Assembly (NCBI GenBank): GCA_014359965.1
Contig: JACIYK010000003.1
Coordinates: 1-32,720 of the forward strand
Source: Candidatus Aminicenantota bacterium
Lineage (GTDB): Bacteria > Acidobacteriota > Aminicenantia > Aminicenantales > Saccharicenantaceae
Direction: 5' to 3'
Length of the DNA: 32,720 nucleotides
Shown one piece after another: positions 15,292-22,995 of the stretch; positions within the stretch are counted from its first letter, which is position 1; every line of letters begins with the position of its first letter. The notes under the pieces were generated by a model, which saw only the letters and a list, made by a program, of their open reading frames with translations, made no database searches and was not told the origin of the DNA. The translations under genes and the position numbers were made by a program.

Positions 15292-15825
15292 ATGGGAATT
15301 AAAAGGAAAGCTGAATTGAGAAACAAGGCGATAATAGAAAGACGGTTTATTAAAATAGGAGCCTGTCTAAGCTTAACATTCATTATTGCTATAGCCGGGT
15401 TGGCCCATAACTTAGCCAACGTCAGTATCTCGGTTGGGTTAAAAGAATGGCTGGTGCTTCAAATAAATACTCCTGGCCTTAATGATTTCAGTACAGGGCA
15501 GAAACAGGCCTCAGTGATTACAGAGGTGCTCGCCGGTCAACCAGTGGAAGTTAAAGCGCTTCTTTCCGTGGCCACCGGCAAAATGGTTCAGCTGAAAGGA
15601 ACCATTTATGGTTTAGACCAGAAAGTCACAGGTAATGATATTCTGATCTGGCAGGGTGAAGGCGATCTAAATGGGCAGGGTTCAGTCCAGATCAATCAGG
15701 AATTTACTTTTGCTTCCTGGTCGGGACCGGGCGTGAAACAGGGCCGCCTGGTCTTTAAAAGACCCGAGCCGACCTCATCAGCTCCTGAAAGGTGGCAGGC
15801 AGTGTTTTTGCTTTTTTCTCTTTGA
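15292..15825 (+). CDS. Exported beta-sandwich protein S1 (fibre-subunit-like)
   Basis: The 177-residue product has a basic start and a hydrophobic segment (about residues 20-37, FIKIGACLSLTFIIAIAGLA) fitting a signal peptide with a long n-region. The mature part is beta-rich and begins VSISVGLKEWLVLQI, closely matching VTFNVNLLEWYNLSL in S2, so the two look like paralogues. A central ILIWQGEGDLNGQG corresponds to the ISWxAxGxGFxxG motif of S2 and S3. The C-terminal strand is divergent (ERWQAVFLLFSL) and lacks the PGxY of S2 and S3. It is the only cluster gene directly behind the sigma-54 promoter. No good Shine-Dalgarno is seen in the short leader. Role as a pilus-like or adhesive subunit is inferred from context. 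Confidence 0.75.
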   Translation: MGIKRKAELRNKAIIERRFIKIGACLSLTFIIAIAGLAHNLANVSISVGLKEWLVLQINTPGLNDFSTGQKQASVITEVLAGQPVEVKALLSVATGKMVQLKGTIYGLDQKVTGNDILIWQGEGDLNGQGSVQINQEFTFASWSGPGVKQGRLVFKRPEPTSSAPERWQAVFLLFSL

Positions 15826-15989
15826 AAATTAATTTTCGGAGGTGCCATAGGGAAATTATCAATTTAGAGTATTCTGGGTTTAAAAAAGAGTAATTTTTTT
15901 TGTTTAAAAAAGAAGAAATTATTTTGACATATTGACAAACTATGCCTCTTTTTTTTAAAATTTCAAAAATTTTTTGGAGGCATGGTTTT
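15826..15989. other. S1-S2 intergenic region with palindrome and direct repeats
   Basis: GAAAATTAATTTTC (15824-15837) is a perfect palindrome at the S1 stop codon. GTTTAAAAAAGA occurs twice (15878-15889 and 15902-15913). The T-rich runs do not follow a strong stem, so no terminator is called. The downstream half holds the S2 promoter. Confidence 0.5.
15932..15961 (+). promoter_or_regulatory. Putative sigma-70-type promoter of S2
   Basis: A perfect TTGACA (15932-15937), an 18-bp spacer and TAAAAT (15956-15961) would start transcription near 15968, just ahead of the GGAGG ribosome-binding site. A further TTGACA lies eight bases upstream (15924-15929) with no matching -10. Confidence 0.6.
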
Positions 15990-16526
15990 ATGAAAAAACA
16001 AAACTTAAAGAAGGTGCTGTTAGGCCTAAGTCTGGGACTGGTTCTTTGCCTGAGCTCAGGTCTGGCACAGCAGTCACAATCAACACAGCAAGTGACTTTT
16101 AATGTTAATCTGTTAGAATGGTACAACCTTTCTCTGGACAAAAACACACTTACCTTTAACGATGTTGCTCCTCAGTATGTATCAAACCCATCGACTACCG
16201 AGATCTCGGCTGCCGAAGGTCCTTTACAGGTAACCGTTTTTGCTGTGGTCATTCCTTCCCAGCCAGTTAAGCTTACAATCACAGCTAATGGCGACCTGAC
16301 GGATGGTTCTAATATTATTCCCGCTAGTGCCATTTCCTGGACGGCCTCAGGCAATGGTTTTGCAAGCGGTACGCTGGAAAATGGTACAGCGGTGGAAGCC
16401 GGATCCTGGACGGGTATTTTCACCTACCAGGAGGGGACAATGAATTTTTCATTCCTTAGAGATTACGTTAATCAGGTACCTGGCAATTATACTATGACTG
16501 CTACTTTTACTCTATCTAAAGTCTGA
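15990..16526 (+). CDS. Exported beta-sandwich protein S2, probable main fibre subunit
   Basis: The 178-residue protein starts at the ATG at 15990, nine bases after GGAGG; an upstream in-frame ATG (15942) lacks such a site and would spoil the signal peptide. MKKQNLKKVLLGLSLGLVLC opens a clear signal peptide ending near GLA (residue 25-26). The mature chain is Thr/Ser/Asn-rich and beta-stranded, with VTFNVNLLEWYNLSL, then AISWTASGNGFASGTL and a C-terminal VPGNYTMTATFTLS. The last motif resembles the final strand of spore-coat-U/CsuA-B-type pilus subunits (PGxYxxTVTxT). It lacks cysteines in the mature part. It has its own promoter and terminator, so abundant separate expression is likely. Family membership is inferred and not proven. 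Confidence 0.82.
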   Translation: MKKQNLKKVLLGLSLGLVLCLSSGLAQQSQSTQQVTFNVNLLEWYNLSLDKNTLTFNDVAPQYVSNPSTTEISAAEGPLQVTVFAVVIPSQPVKLTITANGDLTDGSNIIPASAISWTASGNGFASGTLENGTAVEAGSWTGIFTYQEGTMNFSFLRDYVNQVPGNYTMTATFTLSKV

Positions 16527-16552
16527 TAATTGCTGTTACTGGAAAGGACCAC

Positions 16553-16590
16553 AAAGGGGGTGAAGAACAAGCGTTCTTCACCCCCTTTTT
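16553..16590 (+). terminator. Intrinsic terminator after S2
   Basis: AAAGGGGGTGAAGAAC (16553-16568) and GTTCTTCACCCCCTTT (16573-16588) form a perfect 16-bp stem with an AAGC loop, followed by a T run. It sits 26 bp after the S2 stop codon, inside the gene cluster and ahead of the chaperone gene. Confidence 0.92.
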
Positions 16591-16592
16591 AT

Positions 16593-16621
16593 TTGACGCC
16601 AGAGCTTGAATTAATTAGAAT
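16593..16621 (+). promoter_or_regulatory. Putative sigma-70-type promoter of the chaperone-S3-S4-barrel unit
   Basis: TTGACG (16593-16598), a 17-bp spacer and TAGAAT (16616-16621) each differ from consensus by one base. It begins three bases after the terminator, so transcription would be restarted for the downstream genes. Confidence 0.6.
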
Positions 16622-16664
16622 TAATGACTGGTTAAAAAGGGTCAAGAAAGCAGGAGGCAGAGGT

Positions 16665-17477
16665 ATGAATAAACCCCGCTGGTGCTGGTTAATTTTTCTG
16701 GCTTTTCTATGTTTTTTGCTGTCCAGTATTATGTTACCCCCGGCACTAGAAGCTCAGATATTCTTTGGTGTTACGCCCATCCGCGTAGAGCATAAAATCA
16801 AGCCGGGTGGGCGGCTGACTGATGTTTTTTATGTGCGTAATAATGCAAACCGGCCGATTAGATTGAAAGTTTATCCTGAAAACTGGTGGTTGAAGGAAGA
16901 TGGCACCCCTTCTTTTGTTGGCCAGCAGGAAGTTAGCTTTTCCTGCAAAGACTGGATAAAAGTCAATCCCTTTGACTTCCGACTTCAACCCGGGGAGATG
17001 AAACAGGTCAGGTATACCATTTCTGTGCCAGAAGATATTGAAGCCGGCGGCTATCATGCAGCTGTTTCTTTTGAAAACGTGCCTGAAACCCCGGAGGGAA
17101 TGCGGCTGGGGCAGGTAGCTTTTACGGCCAAAATCGCGGCTGCTGTTTATGTGGTAGTCGGCCAGGTAGAACCACGGGGAAGTCTTGATGAGGCACTGTT
17201 TGAAAAATCAGGAAACAATCAAATCTTGAAAATAAAAATATCTAATTCTGGGAAGACACATTTCCGGCTTAAGGGAGAGGTAGTTATAAAAAATATTCAA
17301 GGTAAAAAGGTAAACACTCTGGAAGTTCCGGATGAGCCCGTTCTGCCCACTAGCTGGCGTTATGTGTCCATTCCCCTGAAAGAAAACCTTCCTCCCGGCA
17401 GTTACCGCCTTGAAATCAGGATTGATATAGGACGTGAAGAGCTGCTGGGTCTCGATAAAGAAATTGAAGTTAAGTAA
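16665..17477 (+). CDS. PapD-like periplasmic chaperone
   Basis: The 270-residue product starts at the ATG at 16665, seven bases after AGGAGG (16652-16657); a longer frame from 16530 would run through the terminator and is not credible. A signal peptide (CWLIFLAFLCFLLSSIM core) ends near ALEA at residue 30. The mature chain starts FFGVTPIRVEHKIKPG and continues with DVFYVRNNANRPIRLKVYPENW, WIKVNPFDFRLQPGEMKQVRYTI and YHAAVSFENVP. This follows the strand order of PapD/FimC domain 1. A second beta domain (about 190-270) is present. The protein should bind and stabilise the small subunits in the periplasm. Similarity to a DUF916-like Ig-fold surface protein is the main alternative. Confidence 0.72.
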   Translation: MNKPRWCWLIFLAFLCFLLSSIMLPPALEAQIFFGVTPIRVEHKIKPGGRLTDVFYVRNNANRPIRLKVYPENWWLKEDGTPSFVGQQEVSFSCKDWIKVNPFDFRLQPGEMKQVRYTISVPEDIEAGGYHAAVSFENVPETPEGMRLGQVAFTAKIAAAVYVVVGQVEPRGSLDEALFEKSGNNQILKIKISNSGKTHFRLKGEVVIKNIQGKKVNTLEVPDEPVLPTSWRYVSIPLKENLPPGSYRLEIRIDIGREELLGLDKEIEVK

Positions 17478-17489
17478 AGCATTAATCTG

Positions 17490-18089
17490 ATGGCCAGACA
17501 AAGGGAAAAATTTCATTGGCAGAACGACTTAAAAAAGATTAATAAACTTGAGTCTTTTCTGGAAGGAAGAGTGAGGAACTCGAGAGTTTTTTCGGTCTTA
17601 TTTATTTTTTTCCTGATTACTTTTTGTGCGGAGGCCCTTTATGCTCAGTCAGATGAGGCTCTCCTTAATTTATCTGTTACTATCCCGATGCGCTTCAAGC
17701 TGGAAATAAGCAATTCACAGGTCTCTTTCACCCGGGCCGGTTTGGTAACTGAACCTCAGGCCATTCCTGCCGATGAAGGTGTTTTTACCTTGACCCTGAA
17801 AATAGTCGGAAATCAAACATTGAACGTCAATATCTGGCTGGTGGCAAACTCAGACCTTAGGGATGAGAGTACCGGTTATACTATTCCTGTGGAAACAATA
17901 AGCTGGAGAGCTCAGGGCCCTGGCTTTTCTGATGGTCAGCTGAGCAAGGTGACTCCTGCTCTGGTGGCTAAAATCTCCAGCTCGGGTATTTTTAGAGGAA
18001 ATCTTTACTTCTTTTTTGCGGATAACCCCCAGCTTTTCGTCCCTGGAAATTATCAGACCGTAGTAACCTTGCTGGCTGAAGCTATTTAG
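17490..18089 (+). CDS. Exported beta-sandwich protein S3 (fibre-subunit-like)
   Basis: The frame encodes 199 residues, but the signal peptide core (VFSVLFIFFLITFCAEALYA) lies at about residues 33-52. A GTG at 17571 preceded by GGAAGGA would give a normal 27-residue-shorter precursor, while the ATG at 17490 has no ribosome-binding site, so the true start is open. The mature chain shares the S2 layout: a first strand LLNLSVTIPMRFKLEI, IPVETISWRAQGPGFSDGQL in the middle, FRGNLYFFF and a final VPGNYQTVVTLLAEAI. It lies 12 bp after the chaperone and 9 bp before S4. The role as a minor subunit or adaptor is inferred. Confidence 0.78.
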   Translation: MARQREKFHWQNDLKKINKLESFLEGRVRNSRVFSVLFIFFLITFCAEALYAQSDEALLNLSVTIPMRFKLEISNSQVSFTRAGLVTEPQAIPADEGVFTLTLKIVGNQTLNVNIWLVANSDLRDESTGYTIPVETISWRAQGPGFSDGQLSKVTPALVAKISSSGIFRGNLYFFFADNPQLFVPGNYQTVVTLLAEAI

Positions 18090-18098
18090 GGAAAACAG

Positions 18099-18590
18099 AT
18101 GAAACATAAAAATAAAATCTTAGCGATTCAATTCTTCAAGATAAGCTGGCTATTTATTTTTCTGTTGTTTCTTCTTCCGAATAATGCCGAGCTGAATGCT
18201 TCTGGCCAGTGGGTAACGCTGAGCATTTCCCCCAGTTCTATAAGTTTTCAGGCCGGGGATCCTGACCTTATGCCAAAAGTGAGCGCCAACAGCCCGGTGC
18301 TGGTCAGTATCCAGCTGCCTCAAAGCAGAAGATGGCGCCTTTATATCAGAGCTGAAGGAAACCTGGTTGGCGACCAGGGACAGGTCATCTCCATCTCCAA
18401 CGTTTCCTGGGTGGCCAGTCCTAAGCCACAGTTGGTGGACGGAGTACTGATGGCCGGACAGAGCCTTGAACTGGGGCAGGGGAGGGGGCGTCTTTTAAAT
18501 GGTCAATTAGAATTTTATTTTAATAATAATTGGTCGTATGTAGCCGGAACTTATACTCAGGTAGTTACTTTTACGGTTATGATCATTTAA
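18099..18590 (+). CDS. Exported beta-sandwich protein S4 (fibre-subunit-like)
   Basis: The 163-residue precursor has a long hydrophobic signal (ISWLFIFLLFLLP) ending near ELNA (residue 34). The mature part begins WVTLSISPSSISFQAG and carries VSWVASPKPQLVDGVL, NGQLEFYFNN and the terminal VAGTYTQVVTFTVMII, the equivalents of the S2/S3 motifs; GTY replaces PGxY. The sequence lacks cysteine. AGGGA stands before the ATG, which follows S3 by only nine bases, so the genes are probably translationally coupled. It is the most divergent of the set in its central part. Tip or adaptor function is possible but cannot be read from the sequence. Confidence 0.78.
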   Translation: MKHKNKILAIQFFKISWLFIFLLFLLPNNAELNASGQWVTLSISPSSISFQAGDPDLMPKVSANSPVLVSIQLPQSRRWRLYIRAEGNLVGDQGQVISISNVSWVASPKPQLVDGVLMAGQSLELGQGRGRLLNGQLEFYFNNNWSYVAGTYTQVVTFTVMII

Positions 18591-18607
18591 TTGTTTTTTT
18601 TCAGGCC

Positions 18608-20968
18608 ATGGATAAAAAAGTTAGCAAGACCAAAAAAAGACAGGCCAAGGAAAAAAACAGCAGGTCTTTTTCTCTCTGGACGAGGATAAATTATTATCTT
18701 AGCCTTTTCTTTATTATTACTTTTGTTACTACTTTTGCCCCGCCAGAAATTTCAGCCCAGATTTTTTCCGACCGACCCGGTTATTTAAACCTTTCCTTCT
18801 GGACGCGTAATTTTGTTTATTCCTCGGTCAGTCCTTATTTTGCCAATGAGTATGAAAATATCCTTCATCTGGACTTTTATCAGAATACTTTTAATTATGG
18901 CATTTTTACCGGTCTGGTTGATGGTGCTCTGAGCGGAGAGGGGATTACAGCCGGCCACTGGTTTTTCGGCTGGCAGAATTTTTCCTTGGGGGCAGGGAAA
19001 ATTGGTTTGAGACTGGGAGATAATAGTTTTCAGTTTTCAAACCTTGGCTTCCGCTTTTCAAATTATTTTCCCACCTACAACTACCTCCGCGGCTTTTCTT
19101 TTGATTACAGCTGTCCTGAAGGCGGGTTCATTTTTTTTGCCGGTCGGGTGGCCAGACTGACAGGTCTATTTGGTAGTCGGTACGATATAACCCCTCAAAT
19201 AGCCTGGGGCTTAATGGGGCGGGTTTTTTCCTCTGAGAGATTTTTCATGGGATTTGGTTTTATTCACAGCGAAAACGAAAGGACGTGGAATGGCCAGCTG
19301 ATAACACCCGTTAACCATCTCTTGCTTTTGGAATTGGAGTATAAAATCAGCTCAGCCCTGAAGATGGTCAGTGAAATACAGCTGAATGCTTCAGGTAACG
19401 AAGATGATTCTGCTCGTTTGCCCGGCAGTTCGGTGCGGGTAGGTTCCCTGCTGGAGCGCGGGCGGTTATCTCTGGAATTAAACTACCGTCGGGTTACAGG
19501 AGATTTCCGCAGCCTGAGCAATGAGTTTTTTTTCGGACGTGACCAGGAAGGACTTTATGCCTCCTGGCGATATCAAACAAAAAAACGTTTTTACCTCTTT
19601 GGAGCTGCGGACTATTTTCACGACAATGTAGAACGGAGGCCGGAGTTAAGAACTACTGACTATTTCCGGATTAATACGGGTTTCACGCTCTTTTCTCCCG
19701 CCTGGCCGGATTTAACCCTGCGCTTTGATTTATCAGGAGCCAGGTCCAGGACAGAAGATTATCGTTATCAAATCAGTCCTGGCTTTTATTTACAGCTGGC
19801 CAAGCGATTCAGCCGCTTTTATCCTTACCTTAGAGTCTATTACCAGAAGTTTGATGACCGCCTTCAGAATCAAAACGATTTTACTTACCCTTCCTTTTAC
19901 CTGGGTCTAACTTACCATCGCGGCCACGGTTCTTACCTTCTGGCGGAAGCTGTAACCGCCCGCCGTTTTGATTATCTTCAGAATCGCACCCTGACCCAGA
20001 ATCGGTTTCGCCTGGCCGGCTATTCTCCTTTCCTGTGGTCAGCGGATTTTTACGGTGAGCTTGATTATACCAATTACCTGATGGAGTATCCTTACTCAAG
20101 TGAGAGTAAAAGGGTGGAACTTCTGCTGGGAGTGGGCAAGCAGCTTCCCTGGCAGATGAAAGTCAGGCTTGATTTAAGAGCTAGCTGGCCCATACAGTCT
20201 TCGCTTCCGGCCAACTACTGGCTCACTCTTAAAGTAGATAAACGTTTTAACTGGGGGCAGGCACCTGTTTTTCAGGGGCGAGCAGCCGGGTTAGAAATTT
20301 CTGGCACGGGCCGCCTTGAAGGTTTAATCTTTTCTGACCAGAACCTGAACGGCCTTTGTGACCCAGGGGAAAAGCCCATGTCTGGAGTGGAAGTGCGGTT
20401 GGAGGATGGTAGCCTGGCAGTTAGCAATGAACAGGGGAAGTTTACTTTTCCCCGCGTGGTGGAAGGGCTGCATACTCTGGAAATTGACCTCAGACATATT
20501 CCTGCTGAATTCTATCTTCTGACGCCGGAAAGAAAGACTGTGGTGGTAGCCAAAAGAAGAGTTTATCAGATTAATATAGCTCTGGTTGAGGGGGCAAACG
20601 TCAGGGGAATAGTTTTCCTGGATGCCAACAAGAATGGAATTTTTGACCAGGGTGACCAGTTTTTAAAAGATGTCTTGGTTTTTTTAAAACCGGTCTCCCT
20701 TGATGTCAATCATGTTAGTGTTGACTTAACCGGAAAATGGCAGCCTGAGGAAATCAACACTTATACTGACGAAATGGGAGAGTTCAGGTTTGACAATATA
20801 TTCCCGGGAAAGTATGAACTCTCAGTGGATGAACAGACCATACCATCCCGTCTGAAATTATTTACGAGCCTGCCCTTAAAACTGGAAGTTAAGCCCGGCC
20901 AGGAAATAAAGAACCTGACTGTAATCTGTCACTCCCGGCCGGTAATTTATACCAGCGTGGTGCGCTGA
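18608..20968 (+). CDS. Outer-membrane beta-barrel protein with two C-terminal SdrD-B-like domains, candidate secretion pore
   Basis: The 786-residue protein starts at the ATG at 18608; the longer frame from 18530 overlaps S4. A very basic n-region (about 25 residues) leads into LSLFFIITFVTTFAPPEISA, with cleavage near residue 50. Residues about 51-560 alternate aromatic and hydrophobic residues with short turns, typical of a large outer-membrane barrel (RLGDNSFQFSNLGFRFSNY is one example). Two Ig-like domains follow: LEGLIFSDQNLNGLCDPGE (about 567) and VRGIVFLDANKNGIFDQGD (about 662), both with the DxNxNGxxDxG(E/D) calcium-type loop of SdrD-B domains and a GKF/GEF-type strand later. No usher plug or N-terminal usher domain was recognised. 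From its place it may act as the exit pore; that is inference. Confidence 0.75.
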   Translation: MDKKVSKTKKRQAKEKNSRSFSLWTRINYYLSLFFIITFVTTFAPPEISAQIFSDRPGYLNLSFWTRNFVYSSVSPYFANEYENILHLDFYQNTFNYGIFTGLVDGALSGEGITAGHWFFGWQNFSLGAGKIGLRLGDNSFQFSNLGFRFSNYFPTYNYLRGFSFDYSCPEGGFIFFAGRVARLTGLFGSRYDITPQIAWGLMGRVFSSERFFMGFGFIHSENERTWNGQLITPVNHLLLLELEYKISSALKMVSEIQLNASGNEDDSARLPGSSVRVGSLLERGRLSLELNYRRVTGDFRSLSNEFFFGRDQEGLYASWRYQTKKRFYLFGAADYFHDNVERRPELRTTDYFRINTGFTLFSPAWPDLTLRFDLSGARSRTEDYRYQISPGFYLQLAKRFSRFYPYLRVYYQKFDDRLQNQNDFTYPSFYLGLTYHRGHGSYLLAEAVTARRFDYLQNRTLTQNRFRLAGYSPFLWSADFYGELDYTNYLMEYPYSSESKRVELLLGVGKQLPWQMKVRLDLRASWPIQSSLPANYWLTLKVDKRFNWGQAPVFQGRAAGLEISGTGRLEGLIFSDQNLNGLCDPGEKPMSGVEVRLEDGSLAVSNEQGKFTFPRVVEGLHTLEIDLRHIPAEFYLLTPERKTVVVAKRRVYQINIALVEGANVRGIVFLDANKNGIFDQGDQFLKDVLVFLKPVSLDVNHVSVDLTGKWQPEEINTYTDEMGEFRFDNIFPGKYELSVDEQTIPSRLKLFTSLPLKLEVKPGQEIKNLTVICHSRPVIYTSVVR

Positions 20969-20988
20969 CTCTCAGGTAAATAAACCAT

Positions 20989-21018
20989 TTGAAGGCGGCG
21001 GAAGTTTTTTTCTATAAT
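20989..21018 (+). promoter_or_regulatory. Putative sigma-70-type promoter of the AOR-family gene
   Basis: TTGAAG (20989-20994), an 18-bp spacer and a perfect TATAAT (21013-21018) give a predicted start near 21025, 39 bases ahead of the ATG at 21064. This also argues against the TTG at 20989 as translation start. Confidence 0.55.
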
Positions 21019-21063
21019 GCTGCTGTTCCTTTAACAATCGTTTTTTATGGGATTAAGAGTAAA

Positions 21064-22995
21064 ATGAACAAAAACAAGAAATTTTTTGGTTACACCGGAC
21101 GCTGGGCTTTTGTGGATCTCAATCACCTAAAAGTGGAGCTGCAAGAAGCAGAGCCAGGAATATACCGTCTTTATTTGGGTGGCAGAGGGGTTCAGGCCTA
21201 TCTCAATTTTCAGCATTTTAAAAAGGTTGGCTGGCTAAAAAGCCCGCTTTCCCCTTCAAACCGAATCATAATTGGCCAATCATCTTTGAATGACACGACT
21301 GTTCCCACGGCCGGTCGGGGTTCGTGTTCTTTTATCAGTCCTTTTACTTATTCCCCGCGAAAACAACCCTGGCTGGGAAACCGACCGCCGGTCTTCGGTT
21401 TGCATACTCACTCCAGCTGCGGGGGCTTGTTTCCGAACATGCTCAAGCGGGCCGGGTTTGACCAGCTCATCATTGATGGTCGGGCGGAAAAACCGGTGAG
21501 GATTCTGGTGAATGAAGGAAAAGTAGAAATTCTCGAAGCCGAACCAGAACTTTTTGAAGAGAAAAACGGGAAAAAGGTCCTGCGCCGGGTCTCTGAAATA
21601 ATTGATTTTCTGAACCATAAACATCCGGGTTCGTCAACCGTGTGTGCCGGGCCGGCCGGTTGGAATCAGGTATCTTTTGCCTGCTTAACTGCTGATTACC
21701 ACCGCAATTTTGGCCGCGGTGGAGCGGGAGCGGTCTTTGGCTCAAAAAACCTGGTAGCCGTCACAGCCTACGGCCGCTGGCTTCCTGACTATTATGACCG
21801 TGAAAAATTTATTGAGACTGCCAGGCAGATAGATGAATCGGTTAAAAATCATGTTCATGACCCGAACTGGACAGCCTCTTTCCGGCCCGAAACTGGCACC
21901 ACCTGGTGGCTGGACCGGGCATTTAACGGTGGTTACCTGGGGAAACTCGGCGGTTATCTTCCCTGGCATAATTTTTCTGAAGGCTATTTTGACCCGGAGC
22001 TTTATAAAAAAGTTTCTACCCGGGCTTTTCTGGAAATTGCTGGCCAGCATAGAGTCTGCAATCGTTGCCGTCATATTCTCTGCAGCCGGACAGCCTCGGT
22101 GAGTAGTGGACCTTATGCCGGTCAGGGCGTCAGGCCTGAGTTTGAAACCATTGCTTTGTGGATAAACTGCTGCCTGACTGACCGGGAAGCTATTTTCTTT
22201 CTAAATCATCTTTGTAATGAATACGGCGTTGATACCATGACTTTTGGCAGTGTTATGGCTGGCGTTATGGAGCTTAACGAAAAGGGATGGCTGAAATTTC
22301 CCGATGCGCCTGCCTTTGGTGACGGACAGGGTATGATAAAAGCTCTGGAGCAAATAGTTTATGGGAGCTCGGACCTTGGCCGGCTTCTGTCGCAACCAAC
22401 GGACCTGGTGGTTGAAGAACTGCTCAAGTCTTTAAACCAGGTTAAACCAGAAGAGATAGTTCGCTGTCTGACCACCGCTTATGCGGGCTTGGGCTATGCG
22501 GGCATTGAGCCCAAGGTTTTTCCCGGCATGTTTACTGCTTACGGCACCTCCAACCGCGGCCGCGGTGACCATACCTATGCCTGGACTATTCAGGCAGAGG
22601 AAGCTGGTTTGCAGGGAGCCGAAGACCTGGCAGCTTACGTGGTCGGAAGTCAGGTGGGCAAGGCCCTGACCGATTCTCTTGGACTCTGTGACTTTTTCAC
22701 AGAAGATTTTACCTCGCCGACATTTCTGGAGATGTATCAGGCCCTGACCGGGTTTGAGTATACGGCCGAAAGCCTTAAGGAATGTGGACGCAGGATTTAT
22801 ACTCTTGAGCGCCACATCAACAACCGGCAGGGAAGAAAGCGCGACTACGATGCTTTTATCCCGCCGAAATTTTTAGAACCTTTGACCGCAGGCCCTTATG
22901 CCGGCCGGGCCGTGGACCCTGTCCTTTACAGCACCATTCTTGATGCCTATTACCGGTACTGGGGTTGGAGTCCAGATGGCGAAGCCTCCATATGA
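21064..22995 (+). CDS. Aldehyde:ferredoxin oxidoreductase-family tungsten/molybdenum enzyme
   Basis: The 643-residue protein resembles AOR, which oxidises aldehydes to acids (or runs in reverse) with ferredoxin, using a pterin cofactor and a 4Fe-4S cluster. Seen are the N-terminal FGYTGRWAFVDL, YLGGRGVQAYL, the pterin-site region with GRGSCSFISPFTYSP and LKRAGFDQLIIDGRAEKPV, and CAGPAGWNQVSFA followed by RNFGRGGAGAVFGSKNL. Cluster cysteines are C332, C335 and C340, plus the later cysteine in DSLGLCDFF. The first three are spaced C-x2-C-x4-C where C-x2-C-x3-C is usual. The best start is the ATG at 21064, in spite of a weak ribosome-binding site. The substrate is unknown. The stop region overlaps a small membrane-protein gene. 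Confidence 0.87.
   Translation: MNKNKKFFGYTGRWAFVDLNHLKVELQEAEPGIYRLYLGGRGVQAYLNFQHFKKVGWLKSPLSPSNRIIIGQSSLNDTTVPTAGRGSCSFISPFTYSPRKQPWLGNRPPVFGLHTHSSCGGLFPNMLKRAGFDQLIIDGRAEKPVRILVNEGKVEILEAEPELFEEKNGKKVLRRVSEIIDFLNHKHPGSSTVCAGPAGWNQVSFACLTADYHRNFGRGGAGAVFGSKNLVAVTAYGRWLPDYYDREKFIETARQIDESVKNHVHDPNWTASFRPETGTTWWLDRAFNGGYLGKLGGYLPWHNFSEGYFDPELYKKVSTRAFLEIAGQHRVCNRCRHILCSRTASVSSGPYAGQGVRPEFETIALWINCCLTDREAIFFLNHLCNEYGVDTMTFGSVMAGVMELNEKGWLKFPDAPAFGDGQGMIKALEQIVYGSSDLGRLLSQPTDLVVEELLKSLNQVKPEEIVRCLTTAYAGLGYAGIEPKVFPGMFTAYGTSNRGRGDHTYAWTIQAEEAGLQGAEDLAAYVVGSQVGKALTDSLGLCDFFTEDFTSPTFLEMYQALTGFEYTAESLKECGRRIYTLERHINNRQGRKRDYDAFIPPKFLEPLTAGPYAGRAVDPVLYSTILDAYYRYWGWSPDGEASI

Noticed and set aside
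16530-16664. Longer N-terminus for the chaperone gene from an upstream in-frame start
   Set aside because: It would be translated through a 16-bp terminator stem and place 45 residues before the signal peptide; the ATG at 16665 has an excellent ribosome-binding site.
18608-20968. Annotation of the barrel protein as a classical FimD/PapC usher
   Set aside because: Length and position fit, but no usher N-terminal domain, plug or signature sequence could be recognised, and the C-terminal domains are of SdrD-B type.
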